Origin: Selaginella moellendorffii
Lineage: Eukaryota; Streptophyta; Lycopodiopsida; Selaginellales; Selaginellaceae
Direction: 5' to 3'
DNA: 64,000 nt
NCBI RefSeq assembly: GCF_000143415.4
Contig: NW_003314266.1
Span: 2,366,078-2,430,077, forward strand
A program made the position numbers and the translations under genes. Within the stretch, counting starts at the first letter, position 1. Every line of letters begins with the position of its first letter. Shown here in pieces: positions 46,658-57,433 of the stretch. The notes below the pieces were generated by a model. The model was not told the origin of the DNA and did not search any database. It worked only from the letters and a program-made list of their open reading frames with translations.

Positions 46658-48305
46658 TTACAAGAGCACTGTGGCTGATGCTAAGATAATGCCACTGCTA
46701 TCTTTCATGTCTGCAACACTGTTCCAACGCGTGAACTTAGAATTGGAGGCAGTGCCGAGATGACATACCTCCGCCGTGCTCACCGGCTGGATGGACGATC
46801 GGTTCCGGTTTTGCCATGACTCGATTTTACCTCCGATGACATACAGCTTGTCACCGAGGCACTCGAGGGCGAAACCGAAACGATACGAGGACCTGTTGTA
46901 GAGCTGACCCGTGGAGATATGCCCGATGTGATCCCACTCGTTGAGCTCCGGATCGTATCTCATCAGCTTGCTCTGATGAACAACGAGGAGATTTTCTCGA
47001 AAGATTGTGTTGGGACCGGGAACCTGCCGTACGAAGAAAAAAAACGCTAAACTTTAAGACGAGAAGTGACGGAAACGAGCAAGCGCTACCTTGTGAGAAT
47101 CCAGCCACATCTCCGGGATCAACGTCCAGCTCTTGCTTGCGGGATTAAAAAACTCGGCCGATGCTCGCTGCGGGTGGTCGCCATAATTGTTGATCACCAC
47201 TTCGCCGGCAATGACCCAGAACTGGCCGTTGAGCACTGTTCCTCGGCAGCTGGAGCGGACGCAATGCATGGAAGGCATTTGGTGCCATCGCTTCTCCCTG
47301 TAGTCCAGCACCTCGGCCGAGTCCAGGAAGCAAGACCGTCCCTGGCCACCGGCGACGTAGACGAAATCGCCCATCGCTGCCGCAGCAAACCAGCCGCGTG
47401 GAGTTGTCAGGCTCGGGCCTCGCTGCCACTTGTTCCGAAACGCATCGTAGATAAAAACGTCGCCACAGACCTCCACTGGAACAAAAGACAAGAAAACAAG
47501 GAATCAGCGCCAGGAGGGAAAAAAAAAAAAACGAAGAGAACAAAAGGAAGATGCAAGTGTTACATTATGGACCTTGGCCCAGTTGCTGCATTGCCTCGTT
47601 GTAAATGCGCCGAGCCCCTCCCATGAGTATGAGCTTCGAGTCGAGAGCGACGCAGGCGAAGCCCTGCCATGTCTCTGACGATATGTTTGCGGGCACTGGC
47701 GACATGTTGTACCAGCGGTTGGCATCTGGATCAAACGCACGAAATGCCGCTCCAGTGGCAGACTCCACCAGCACATAAATCCATCCTTGCAAAAATCCCC
47801 CCTGTCGAGACCAAGATCATCAATACTGACAGGGAAAGCAGGAAAAAAGCAAAGACAAAAACAAACGCGCAAGAACAGCCCTGGCACAAGTCTAGAACAA
47901 AGAAAAATAAAAGAAAAGTTCATGCAAGACACTTAGTCATCTATCTAAAACGCACAGAGAAAGATAGAAAGCAAGGAGATAGAGCAAGAACAGCGAGGAA
48001 GATAATTGTTGTGAACATACCTGGTGTCTGAGGAGTCGAAATGTTTCGCTGCTAACAGCTCGTTTCCAGGCCGAGGAAACGAGGCGGAGGAGTGGAAACA
48101 TTCCTCGAGGAAGCCTGGCGATGCACAGAATAGCTAAATCGTTGGGCAATCCAGGTATGAGGAGCTTGCCTTCGTCACACCACGAGCGGGCCGCAGCCGC
48201 GCAATCTTCTTCCTCAGCGCCAGAGAATTCTGCGAGCAATCCCACCGAGCTGCTGGGATTTTGCCCCCGGCGATCGGATGAGGAGGAGCAGGAGGCGCCA
48301 GACAT
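46658..48305 (-). CDS. F-box/kelch-repeat protein
   Basis: Four exons: 48305-48021, 47801-47573, 47475-47090 and 47023-46658, with phases that join cleanly. The total is about 420 residues. An F-box lies at about residues 50-90 (LIPGLPNDLAILCIARLPRG, then LVSSAWKRAVSSETF). Kelch blades follow, with WIYVLVES, a FRAFDPDANRWYNM blade, VYVAGGQGR, FWVIAGE and LYVIGGK. F-box proteins bring substrates to SCF ubiquitin ligases; the kelch propeller selects the target, which is unknown here. An acidic, serine-rich leader precedes the F-box. The second intron has a weak donor (GTCCAT). The next gene to the right is on the same strand. Confidence 0.88.
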
Positions 48306-48761
48306 GATCGATCCAAAAGCTGCTGCGAAAATGCTCAAAGAATGGGGAAGAACCCTAACCCTATGGCGCCCATTTTCATTTGAGCGGCCACGTGGCGGGG
48401 ACAACTGTATCAGCGGGAAAGAAGAGAACCACAAGAAGTTCGTGGCTTTTGGCGGGGATGGGAACTACATGAAATTCTTGCCCCGGAAAAAAGGATTAAA
48501 GGATCACGTTACTTGTCACGAAATGCGCGGACGCATTATAAGTAATAATTCCAGAATTGTACCTTTTTTAAAATCATTTTTATAAACCCGTTTAAAAATT
48601 AAAATAACTTTAAGGCAATTCAAGTATATTTTACAAAATGAAAAAAGAAGCTCCTTGATGTTCCTAAAACACTAAAGTCTATCATCTTATTGCCATAACT
48701 TTGGCATTCTTTACACAAACACTAGGTGCAAAAAAAATTAAAAAATTCCAGGCTCAATCTT
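48306..48761. other. Intergenic, promoter side of the kelch gene
   Basis: The 5' flank of the kelch gene and 3' flank of the membrane-protein gene. GCCACGTGGC at 48387-48396 is a palindromic G-box. No other gene seen. Confidence 0.45.
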
Positions 48762-49820
48762 TCACCTACACTTCGAGAAGATCCCATAAACCCTGCTGTA
48801 CATACCTTCGGATCTCCTGCTAGATCGAAAGCTCCCGAGCTTGTGCCAAACACTCAGCATGAATGCCCGAGCACGAACCAAGAACCCAGTGACGAAAGCG
48901 CGGTTGCCAGGAAGAAAAGCAAAGAACGTCGGAATCGACAGCAGCAGCACTGCGGCAGCTCCGCCACCGCCAACGTTTTCCCTCATCCAACCTCCCTGCG
49001 CCACCACGCAATCCCGGAGCTCCGAGAAGAGCCACCAGCACGACTTGAGGATGGCGAGCCCGGTCAGCGCTGCCGCTCGAAGCAACCACAAGTTGATCAG
49101 CAAGCCGGACAGCATCAACACCATCGATGCCGTGAAATCCACGAGCCAAGCTATGGTGATTGGCATCGAGGCGAGCGAGGGAGTAAGCTTGGACGTGAGA
49201 GCAGCACCGAAGAGTGTAGAGCAGAGCACTACGAAACCCAGGGAAGATAAAATCTTCCACGGTAGACTCCCATCGTTTGATCCTCCAGAACCCCCGCCTC
49301 CTCCTCGATTGCCATTTCTTCCATCGCCACCACTTGATCCCGGGGAGCCCATGATCGAGTTTTCCGGATCCAAAAGCTCCTTGTGATCCTTCCACAAAGA
49401 TCGCAGCATGGAGATTCTATCGGCCTGCGAGAGGAGAAAGAGCCTCAACCCCAAGGAGACGAGCGCCACGTACAGTTCCTTCCTTCTCTCGCTCTTTTGC
49501 CTTCTCCGGCTCCTTAGAAACCCCAAAACTCGCATCAACAGCCTCGTCTTGCGCAGCTTCTTGGAGAAATTCACCCCTGTTTTGGAAGATCTCGCGAAAA
49601 AGCCACCGACATTGGCCGATTTGAGGCATGCGCCGATCCTGGATTTCTTGCCGGCGGCCCAGGTCCTCCAATCTGTGGCCGCGGCGGCGTCATCCCAGTG
49701 ATGCTTGGAGGCGAAACCCACGAAATTCCTGGCCGAGAATCGGCAGAAAATGCGAGAATTTCTGACTGGAGACTTACCACAAGTCGCAAAATCTGCAGCT
49801 ACAGAGGCAGAGGCTTCCAT
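48762..49820 (-). CDS. Plant membrane protein of unknown function
   Basis: Intronless, 352 residues from an ATG at 49820. The first 90 residues are basic and rich in Ala and Ser. A segment rich in Arg and Lys (RRRQKSERRK) precedes a first hydrophobic stretch (ELYVALVSLGLRLFLLSQAD). A Gly/Ser-rich linker lies at about residues 155-185. Four further hydrophobic segments follow: WKILSSLGFVVLCSTLFG, ITIAWLVDFTASMVLMLSGL, LWLLRAAALTGLAIL and AAAVLLLSIPTFFAFLPG. The tail is basic. The long frame with high third-position GC marks it as a real gene. I do not recognise the family; the basic N-terminus could be an organelle transit peptide. Confidence 0.75.
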   Translation of the reverse strand: MEASASVAADFATCGKSPVRNSRIFCRFSARNFVGFASKHHWDDAAAATDWRTWAAGKKSRIGACLKSANVGGFFARSSKTGVNFSKKLRKTRLLMRVLGFLRSRRRQKSERRKELYVALVSLGLRLFLLSQADRISMLRSLWKDHKELLDPENSIMGSPGSSGGDGRNGNRGGGGGSGGSNDGSLPWKILSSLGFVVLCSTLFGAALTSKLTPSLASMPITIAWLVDFTASMVLMLSGLLINLWLLRAAALTGLAILKSCWWLFSELRDCVVAQGGWMRENVGGGGAAAVLLLSIPTFFAFLPGNRAFVTGFLVRARAFMLSVWHKLGSFRSSRRSEGMYSRVYGIFSKCR

Positions 49821-50116
49821 CGAGCGAAAGCCCTAAGAGATAGGGTTTAGTGTTTCAAAAGCACCCAACGGCTGGTCCAACGGTCTGAATCTATACTATT
49901 TCACAAAATATGCAAACTAGTATTTATCTGATTTAGTTTCGTTTAAGGTTTTAATTATCAGTAAAATTTATCTTAAATTCACATTTAAAATATTAACAAA
50001 ATAAAAATTAATATTTATTAAATATATTTTGTATAAAATAGGCATATTTTAATAAAGTTAACACTTTATTCACTTTAAAAGACTTTCTATTTACTGTGTT
50101 TTTCTAAATATAAAAA
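49821..50116. other. AT-rich intergenic region between divergent genes
   Basis: Composition changes sharply from GC-rich on the left to very AT-rich on the right of about 49900, marking the end of the gene island. Confidence 0.5.
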
Positions 50117-51043
50117 ATGCTCTATAAAATGTTAGTGCTTTTTACTTTTCTTACTTTTTGCTATGCTCAACCACCTCAAACTAGGTGGCTAGGAAATTTT
50201 GGTCATTTTAGTAATCAGCAAATTAATAGAATTATAGATGAAATTAAACTTTTAATAGAGAGTATTGATATTGATGAACCAATTACAATCTCCAATAGTG
50301 AACTCTATCTTCATAAGGTCATTCAAATTGGTTATCAACAAGTGATGATTAGAATTTATGTTATTCCTACAGGATTAAAAACCTTTCTTAATTGTAATCC
50401 ACTCCCTTTTAATTTACAACTTAATACCCAAGTTATTCAGAATATATTAAGATTGGTAGCATATCATGCACGTTCATATCCTTTAGGAATGATTGGAACT
50501 TTATACAGATATTTTGTTGTGGATTATGTTGCACTTGGAAATCCTGAAAGATTTCCTAATGAACAATATCCTACAGTTCAATATCCAAAAGGTTTACCTG
50601 ATGATCAAAATCCACCTCCTAATTTATTGAATTTTAAAATTGATATGGATACTCATCAATGTTGGCCATATCACGCACAAATAATAAATGGTTCATTAAA
50701 ATTTATTGGCACACATATATTAAATGGTAATAGTTTAGTATCTCCAAAAAATAAGTTCAGAGCAAATTTAAAAAATTGTAATTTAGAGATTGAAAATTTT
50801 ATTACAAAAGAAATCATATGGTCTTCAAAATCAGAAAGGTATAATATGTTTTGTTATCTTCATCTTCAACTTGATGGTCATTTAGTTATAAAAGATAAAA
50901 ATGAAAATATAAAATGGAAATATAATATCTTTTGTTTGAATTGTTTTTTATCTCCAGTTTTAACAATTGAAGATACAGGGTACTTAACTATAATTTCCTA
51001 TAACTATAATATACAGAAACTATTATGGAAAAGTGAATTTTAA
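50117..51043 (+). CDS. Secreted bulb-lectin-like protein, copy D
   Basis: Intact, intronless, 308 residues from an ATG. A signal peptide ends CYAQ before PPQTR. The middle holds RYFVVDYVALGNPERF and YPKGLPDDQNPPPN. The C-terminal bulb-lectin part has LNGNSLVSPKNKF, EIIWSS and LHLQLDGHLVIKD, which keeps Q and D of the QxDxNxVxY mannose site but has H for N and K for Y. It is the closest relative of broken copy C and lies at the end of arm 2 of the inverted duplication. Its upstream region differs from that of copies A and B. The N-terminal domain is unrecognised. Confidence 0.75.
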   Translation: MLYKMLVLFTFLTFCYAQPPQTRWLGNFGHFSNQQINRIIDEIKLLIESIDIDEPITISNSELYLHKVIQIGYQQVMIRIYVIPTGLKTFLNCNPLPFNLQLNTQVIQNILRLVAYHARSYPLGMIGTLYRYFVVDYVALGNPERFPNEQYPTVQYPKGLPDDQNPPPNLLNFKIDMDTHQCWPYHAQIINGSLKFIGTHILNGNSLVSPKNKFRANLKNCNLEIENFITKEIIWSSKSERYNMFCYLHLQLDGHLVIKDKNENIKWKYNIFCLNCFLSPVLTIEDTGYLTIISYNYNIQKLLWKSEF

Positions 51044-52249
51044 AAATAAAATTTATAATATAGATGTTTGTAAAAGTATTACTTTATTTTAGGTTAAAAT
51101 AAGTATAAAATAATATTTTAAGGATAATTATAAGCATAATAAATAGCAAAAAAAATTTTATACTATTTAATTTAATTTTATAAATATATAACAAACCAGC
51201 CAAGAATAATTTGCTGTACCATTTGCAAGCATTAATAGTTTATTTTTGAGTCAGGTCCTACTTGCCTATATATACATGATCCTCCATGTATAGAGGATGG
51301 GAGGGAAGTTTTCATGTGATAATTATTTACAAGAGACTTCAAATATATATCACTCTTTCACTCTTTATTTAATTTTGAGTAACGTTATCACTTTTTTAAT
51401 CTCTTTGTACTTATTAAGGAATATATTCAATATTATTAACCATTGTAGAATTGAACCTCAAACTTTTACACATGGGATTTGTTATATAGAAGGTTTTGAT
51501 CACTAGTGGAGTCATTTAATTATGACATGTATGGATGGACATTGGGATTAGGTTTTTGGATTAGATTGGGGTTGAACTAAATTAACCATAAAAGTAGGGT
51601 TTTGAGGACTTTGTACTTAGAGTATTTAATATCAAACCACTTTTCTTTTCCAGTGTTTTAATATTTTAATTTCCGTTGTTTTCCCTTCTCTCAAGAATGA
51701 GTTCTTAACAATTTAAACACTTTGATATCAATGGTTTTTGATACTCTACCAAAGTAATTTCAAGTATTAAAACAATCTAATATAACACTCTTGGGCCTCC
51801 ACCCTAGATTGTTCTCCTTAGGCATTTGCCAATACCACAAGGTTCCTACGTTGTTCATGCAGGGCTATTACAAATTAATTAAATCAATCTATCATGAAGA
51901 TCATGTCAAATCCTGCCATGTTCAACACGGTAAAATCTATATCTACTTTCCATGTCTATACTTCAACTCTTGCTTATTGAAATACCTTATTAGTGCTTCA
52001 GGTACTTTGAACAAACTCTATAGTTTTTGATTCACCTAGCCGTTGCACTGTTATTCTGGCTGCTAGACTATGTATGCAGTCATAAAATTATCCGAAGCAC
52101 CTGTGTTAATAAGGATCTTAACAAAGTAACCTCTGAGCTTCCCTTAGAGGGTTAGTAGATGTCGCAAACAACTTTTTACCAAAGTTGCTCGTGTAATAAG
52201 TAGTTTTGAGCTAAGGACTAAATCACGTACCTCAATTTAAATTTCACCC

Positions 52250-52867
52250 AACTTAATGGCTATATTGGCTTTGGCTTTCTTCATGTAAGTATATTCCCTT
52301 AAAAAATGTCTTGCTTCACCACAATTGAAGCATATGTTGTTTCCCACGCTATTAGCAAACTTGACTTTTTTATCTGTGGGTTTGTCCCTTTTTGCTTGAC
52401 TCCCCTATATACTTGCTCGCTGGCCATTAAATTTTCCTTTTCAGATCCTTAATTCATTCTTAGAGAAACTAATTTTAAATTTCCCTTTGCCATATGTCCC
52501 CTTTAGTTTGGCTCTTTTGCTAAATGTGGGCCTTAACCCTATTGTGTTCCCCTTTCGCAGGTTATCATTGAAATGCACCTTGATAGCTGCATTCAATTCT
52601 TTTTTGTAGTTGGTTGGGTTCTAACACATCACTTTGCCTTGAGCCCAGGTCTGCAAACCTGATATGAAGGCATGGAATGCATTTATATCGCCCATGTCTG
52701 TGACAAGGATCCTCTTCAAAATGAACACATTCACATACTCTTGAACTATTCCTGCTTGCTTTAGCCTGCTCAACTTATCCTTTAGGTGCAAAGTAGCATT
52801 TGGCAGAACATAGGTTGCATGGATCTTCACCTTCATCATTTCCCAAGTGGCCACTGGTCCTTCACAA
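52250..52867 (-). pseudogene. gag remnant in arm 2
   Basis: Minus-strand counterpart of 17380-18020. It includes a zinc-knuckle region near 52310 and the ILVTDMGDINAFHAFISGL stretch at 52640-52740. Frames are broken. Confidence 0.75.
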
Positions 52868-53400
52868 GGTATAAAAGAACCAAGGCAAAGATGGAATTTC
52901 TTCCAAAACTAAAGCCTTCAATTGAACAAAAAGCTATGGATGAGGAATCCTTGCATAGGAAAGACTCTAATGAAGAAACTTCCAAACAGAAGTTCGGTGG
53001 AGAGGTTCAATTGTCCAAGGCTTGATTGGACATTTTATAAGGACAATTGGCATAGACCAATGCCCTACTGGTACACAAGTTAAAGCATGACAAGAAGTGG
53101 AAGAAAAACCAAAAGACTGCAAAGGTTGGCAATGCAAAAAGCATGGACCTTTGGAGGGGACTAAGGCAAAACCGAACAAGGTTGATTAAACTGAAGTGAA
53201 ATCAGTCCTTTAGGCAGTTCCCAAGTACAAATCAAAGCTCCCACTAGTCTTCAAGAGAGTGAATGATTATAAGATGGCAGAAGATTTGTTTTACGATATG
53301 GAGGATTACTTCTGAGTGGTTCAATTACTAAGCTCGAAAAAAGTCCTATATGCAAAACCATATTTAGCAAATATTGTTAAGTCTTGGTGGAAAAAAATAG
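52868..53400 (+). repeat. Flipped block within arm 2
   Basis: Plus-strand match to about 16912-17375 (TAAAAGAACCAAGG to TCTTGGTGGA), while both flanks match on the minus strand. The right junction reads AAATAG next to GCCATCTCCC; the left reads GGTCCTTCACAAG next to GTATAAAAG. It also has about 60 extra bases (53075-53150) that arm 1 lacks. Confidence 0.8.
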
Positions 53401-54137
53401 GCCATCTCCCAGCAATCTGCTTCTATCCTTCACTAGAACTAAGGAAAAATCTTTAATACCAAATTGTAAGCCACAAATTTTTCCTTTTGAATTTGCTAGC
53501 TTACCTCATCTATCTGACCACCACAACCTTGGCCTTAGTTAAGTTCCCTCACCAAGGTTCCTGCTTATTGTATTAGCTCTTACTTGGTCATACTTGATTT
53601 CAGCAACTCACTATACAAGCAACAAAGCATTAGCCATCCATCCACAAATTCCCAAATTCTCTCTCAATCCCCCTCCCCAAATTAAGTTGGACTTAAAGTT
53701 CAACTACACTCCCCACAGGCACAAGCAACTAAGCACACCAAACCTTTAGGTTTTTAACATCCCTTGGTACAACAAGACTTAATTATGGGACCCTTTAAAT
53801 CCCAAACCTTGAGTGCAACACTTGCTTTAGGATATTGGGGGGAAATATTGTGGCCTAACCCCCCAGTATGGGTACCTTTATTCCCCCACTTCCATCCCAA
53901 AGGAAAGGCCCAAGCCCCTAAGAAGGATAAGGACCAATGAGTTGCAAGGTACTTAAATAGGGCATCACTCCATATGAGCCAAGAGCACCACAGTCTGTTT
54001 CCCTTCCGGAAGTGGGAGCTGCTTTTAAGCACTTCCTTGGGTGGCCCTTCCAACATCACCTGAGTCCATACTCACTCCCACCCAAGGCCCTTAAGCCCTC
54101 GCCTCAACCTTAAGTCAATTTGGAAGCACCATTGGAG
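53401..54137 (-). repeat. LTR in arm 2
   Basis: Reverse complement of 16163-16880, including the PBS-like site (AATACCAAATTGTAAGCC at about 53456). Confidence 0.7.
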
Positions 54138-54139
54138 AG

Positions 54140-54265
54140 TTTATTCAAAATTGATTCTTAGACTTCATTATCCCTACTATACTTTTGGAACCCCTTGCAG
54201 CACCTCCCCCCTTTCTAAGAGACACATGCTTTGGGTTTTCACCCCACGACCTATATTAATATTTA
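54140..54265 (-). repeat. Fragment of a LARD-type LTR
   Basis: CCCTACTATACTTTTGGAAC to CTTTGGGTTTTCACCCC is the minus-strand form of about 4330-4410 of the 3' LTR. A similar piece is at 34505-34580. Confidence 0.6.
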
Positions 54266-54487
54266 GACTCGGTCTCGGACTCAATCTCAGACCTGACCTC
54301 AGACTCTATCTCAGACTTGATCTCAGACTCGATCTCAGACTTGGTCTCGGCCCTGATCTCGGATCTCGGACTCAGTCTTGAACTCGGTCTTTGACTCAGT
54401 CTTGAACTCGGTCTCGCACTTGGTCTTGAACTCGGTCTCAGATTTGGTCTCGAACTCGGTCTCAAAGTTGGTTTCAAACTCAATCTC
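54266..54487. repeat. 12-bp minisatellite, about 18 units
   Basis: Variants of GACTYGGTCTCR repeat head to tail, with one short unit near 54361. All three minus-strand frames translate to 4-residue repeats such as SRPS or EIES. Short arrays of the same type occur at 34580-34620 and 35108-35150, beside related LTR pieces. Confidence 0.85.
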
Positions 54488-54689
54488 ATCTGATGAACTC
54501 TTTATCATTTTGGTTGTGCTTTCAGGGATTTTTTAGCCTACGACACCTTGGGGAGTTGAAATATGGTCAAACTCTTTTCACAAACATGGGCAAAGTATTA
54601 CTGGCAAAATCCTCTAGCTTGATTGAGCCATTGATATTCACAGCCTTCATGTGATAGGGGCCAATCCAGTGGATCTTAAGCTTGCCTAA

Positions 54690-56260
54690 ATGCTTCCAGG
54701 ACTTGCTCTCATATAGCAGCACGAGATCTCCTGCTTGAAACTCTTAGCCTGTAAATTATGATCATACCACTTCTTGCATTGATATTTGAAGAGCTTTATG
54801 AGCTTAGAAAGCAAGGTAAGTCTCATCCAACTTCTCCAACTATTCCAGCCACTATTGAACAGCTCCATTCCAATCATAATTGTGAGCTATTTCTGTTTGC
54901 AAAGAAAGAACTTCCAGCTTGAGAGGAAGGATTGCCTCCTGGCTATAAAACCATGTAGTTACCTTGTAGGCAACTTTGTAAGCCCACAACACATTAAAAA
55001 GCTTGGTATCCCAATTGCTGGCACTTGCATTCCAAAGCTTGGTCATAGTGTCATATAATGTTTTATTGGTTCTCTCAACTTGGCCATTTGCTTGAGGATG
55101 ATATGGCATCAAGTGTCAATGGGAAATGCCATACTTGGCTGTGAGAGTTGCAATGACCATATTAATAAAATGTGTACCTCAATCACTTACAAGCTCAAGT
55201 GGGCAGCCGAAGCTGTTCTTGTAGAGGAATCCTACTACCTTCTCGGCCATGTTTTTGTTGAAAGCCTCAACTTCTGCCCACTTGGTCACATAATCCGTGC
55301 AGACCAAGATATAATGATTCTGGCGATGTCACCTTGGCTTGAATGGCCCCATGAAGTCGATTCCCCACTTGTCAAAAGGTAGAGCTCGAATAATCGAATG
55401 TAACAGCATTGCATCTTGTTGAGTAGGACACCTAACACATTGGCATGGATCACAACTTCTCACAAATTTTGCCACATTCTGCTGGAGTGTTGGCCACCAA
55501 TAACTAATTTGGAGCACAAGCTGTATAGTTGCTGCTGTTGCATATGCATCAAAGGGAGAATCATGGGAAGAGACAATCATCTGCTATAGCTCATGAGGAA
55601 GAATGTAGTGCCTCAAAACACCATCTCTTCCTTCCTTATAAAGCTAGCTAGCAATCAAGGTGAAAGCTGGTGACTAGTAAAGAAGCCTCTTTTGTGCCAC
55701 CTTTGACATATGATCAGGAAATCTGTCAGCAACAAGAATTTCCATGATACCCTAATACCACACCAGCACAGCTACAACCTGGTATAAAAGCAGCTCCTCT
55801 GCTTCTGATTGGGTTGAGAGTGCATCTGGAATTTCTGTAGAAACCTACTCACCCTCCAACAAGAAAGGAGTATCGAGCAGCTCATCATAAACTCCTTCCT
55901 TGGCAGGTTGTCCTGGTAATCTTGAAAGACAATCAGGCATCACATCAAATTTTTCAGGCTTCAACACAATCTCAAATTCGAATTCTTGAAGCAGAAGCAA
56001 CCAGCAAGTGATTCAGCTATGTTGATAGGGCTTATTATAAGATAGTGCAGCTCTTGGTGATCCAAACAGATTCCCAACAGATGTTCAATGGCTGTATAAT
56101 TCTTCTCAACCAGAGATAACTACCTGCTCAAATAAAATATGGGATGATCCCAACCATTAACTGGCTGGCATAAAACAGCACCAATAGCAAGAGTAGAGGT
56201 GTCAACATGCACATGGAATTTCAAATTCCAGTCTGGCAGCTTAAGAATACATGCTGTGCC
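54690..56260 (-). pseudogene. Ty3/gypsy pol remnant: RNase H end, HHCC, integrase
   Basis: Read on the minus strand from 56260: an RNase H piece (LVEKNYTAIEHLLG near 56100), the zinc-binding linker (WWPTLQQNVAKFVRSCDPCQ, 55480), then the integrase core with DKWGIDFMGPF (first D, 55340), an ELVSD near 55190 (second D) and YHPQANGQVERTNKTL (E, 55080). In-frame stops occur at several places. It is inactive. Confidence 0.85.
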
Positions 56261-56580
56261 TCAAACGAAGCATGCGCCGTGTATGGGGCAACATGCATTG
56301 TTAACCATCAATACAATCCCGCGTCCCCATGGTGTCGTGTCGACAACCCTGGGTAGTAGAGTAATGATTAGATACCTTGAGCAGTTTTCGTAAACCTTAA
56401 TCTGTTTAGGGTTCTCAACCGTCCAGAATATTCTGTCACCACCTTTGTGTCGTCACCTTTCTTTTGACGTTGGTTCTTAGGAATATCGGATAGTATAAGA
56501 TACGCATACCACGTGATTTTTAGCGACTGATACGTAGCATAGGGAGTATACATATCCGTATGTATATAATATATACCATA
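56261..56580. other. Spacer, probable 3' region of the RT element
   Basis: Between the gypsy remnant and the RT frame. It contains one CCCTAAAC word on the minus strand at about 56408 but no telomere array. Confidence 0.4.
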
Positions 56581-57411
56581 TCATTCACGGCATTGTGACG
56601 CTCTTATATCAGGAAGCCATTGTATTACCTTATCTTTTTTACAAAGCGATAAAGGTAATACGGCTTTGTTTAATGCCTTAATTATAATGTTTTTAAGGCG
56701 ATTAAATGAAAAACCGTTATTCATGAATTTTCCTATTAATTTTTTAATTTCTGCTAAGAGATTTTTTTCCTCTGAGCAAAGATAAAAAAGTAGTAGGACC
56801 TGACCCATGATAATTTTATAAGAATTATTCTTAGGTCGATTCGAATCAAAGTGGACAAACTGGCAAATAGAAAAAGGTAAATGATCCCTTTTATCATATT
56901 TGCTAGTAGTGAAAGAAATTGTTAAATTAAGACTAAGAAAATTGATGTTACCACACCATAGCGTATTTTGCGTTATGATTGGGTCAATCATCGTTTGTTC
57001 AATCAACAAAAACTGCAGTGGGTAAATCCAGTACGGGTTTGACTTGACGCGCGGTTGGTCAGGGTCCAGAAACCGTAGGATCTGTGGGTTGTTAAGGGCC
57101 GTTAAATCGTCCATGTAGCGAGAAGCGTTTTTGAACAAAATCAAGGCTTCCGTATCTCCCAGTCGTGCTAGTCGTTTTATGAAGTTGGATTCATAAAAAA
57201 ACAGATATAAGTTATACCATAGCGGTGAACATGAAAAACCCATGGGGATTCCCACAACTTGTTTCCAGACTTTGTTACCGAGTTGAACAAATGTATGGCT
57301 AATAACCCAGGTGTTCCAGAGAATGAGAGTATCGGCATCAACGCGTATAGCAGTTTTAGATCTTCTAGATAGACTACAGCATTTTGTTTTGTTTTCTTCT
57401 GATGGATAAGT
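56581..57411 (-). mobile_element. Reverse transcriptase fragment, Penelope-like (5'-truncated)
   Basis: One open frame of about 276 codons from 57411 to a TGA at 56581. It has RT blocks KVWKQVVGIPMGFSCSPLWY, a YNLYLFFYE helix and the catalytic ASRYMDDLTALN, followed by an IYPLQF segment and KRDHLPFSICQFVHFDSNRP. GIPMG...SPL with R-Y-M/I-D-D and an IYPL segment recall Penelope-like RTs, a group reported from lycophytes; this assignment is by eye. There is no GIY-YIG endonuclease motif in the visible part. The N-terminal RT blocks are missing. The frame is intact through 830 bases, so the insertion may be young. It ends 22 bp before the start codon of the next gene, on the opposite strand. Confidence 0.6.
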
Positions 57412-57433
57412 TTAGGTTTTTGGGAGAGCAAGA

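Larger units (their letters stand above)
50220..54137 (-). repeat. Arm 2 of the inverted duplication
   Basis: Reverse complement of 16163-19991, starting within lectin gene D. It contains the shared tail (51180-51800), protease and gag remnants on the minus strand, and the LTR (about 53450-54137). The block 52868-53400 lies in the opposite direction to the rest of the arm. Confidence 0.85.

Noticed and set aside
48841-49386. Long plus-strand frame opposite the membrane-protein gene
   Set aside because: It is antisense to a clean 352-codon gene with transmembrane segments. Its proline/serine-rich, low-motif translation is typical of a GC-rich shadow frame.
54256-54489. Repetitive proteins on both strands (RPSS or ESEI repeats)
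   Set aside because: They are produced by the 12-bp minisatellite in every frame.
56400-56415. Telomere repeat next to the Penelope-like RT
   Set aside because: Only one CCCTAAA word is present, which is expected by chance in AT-rich DNA.
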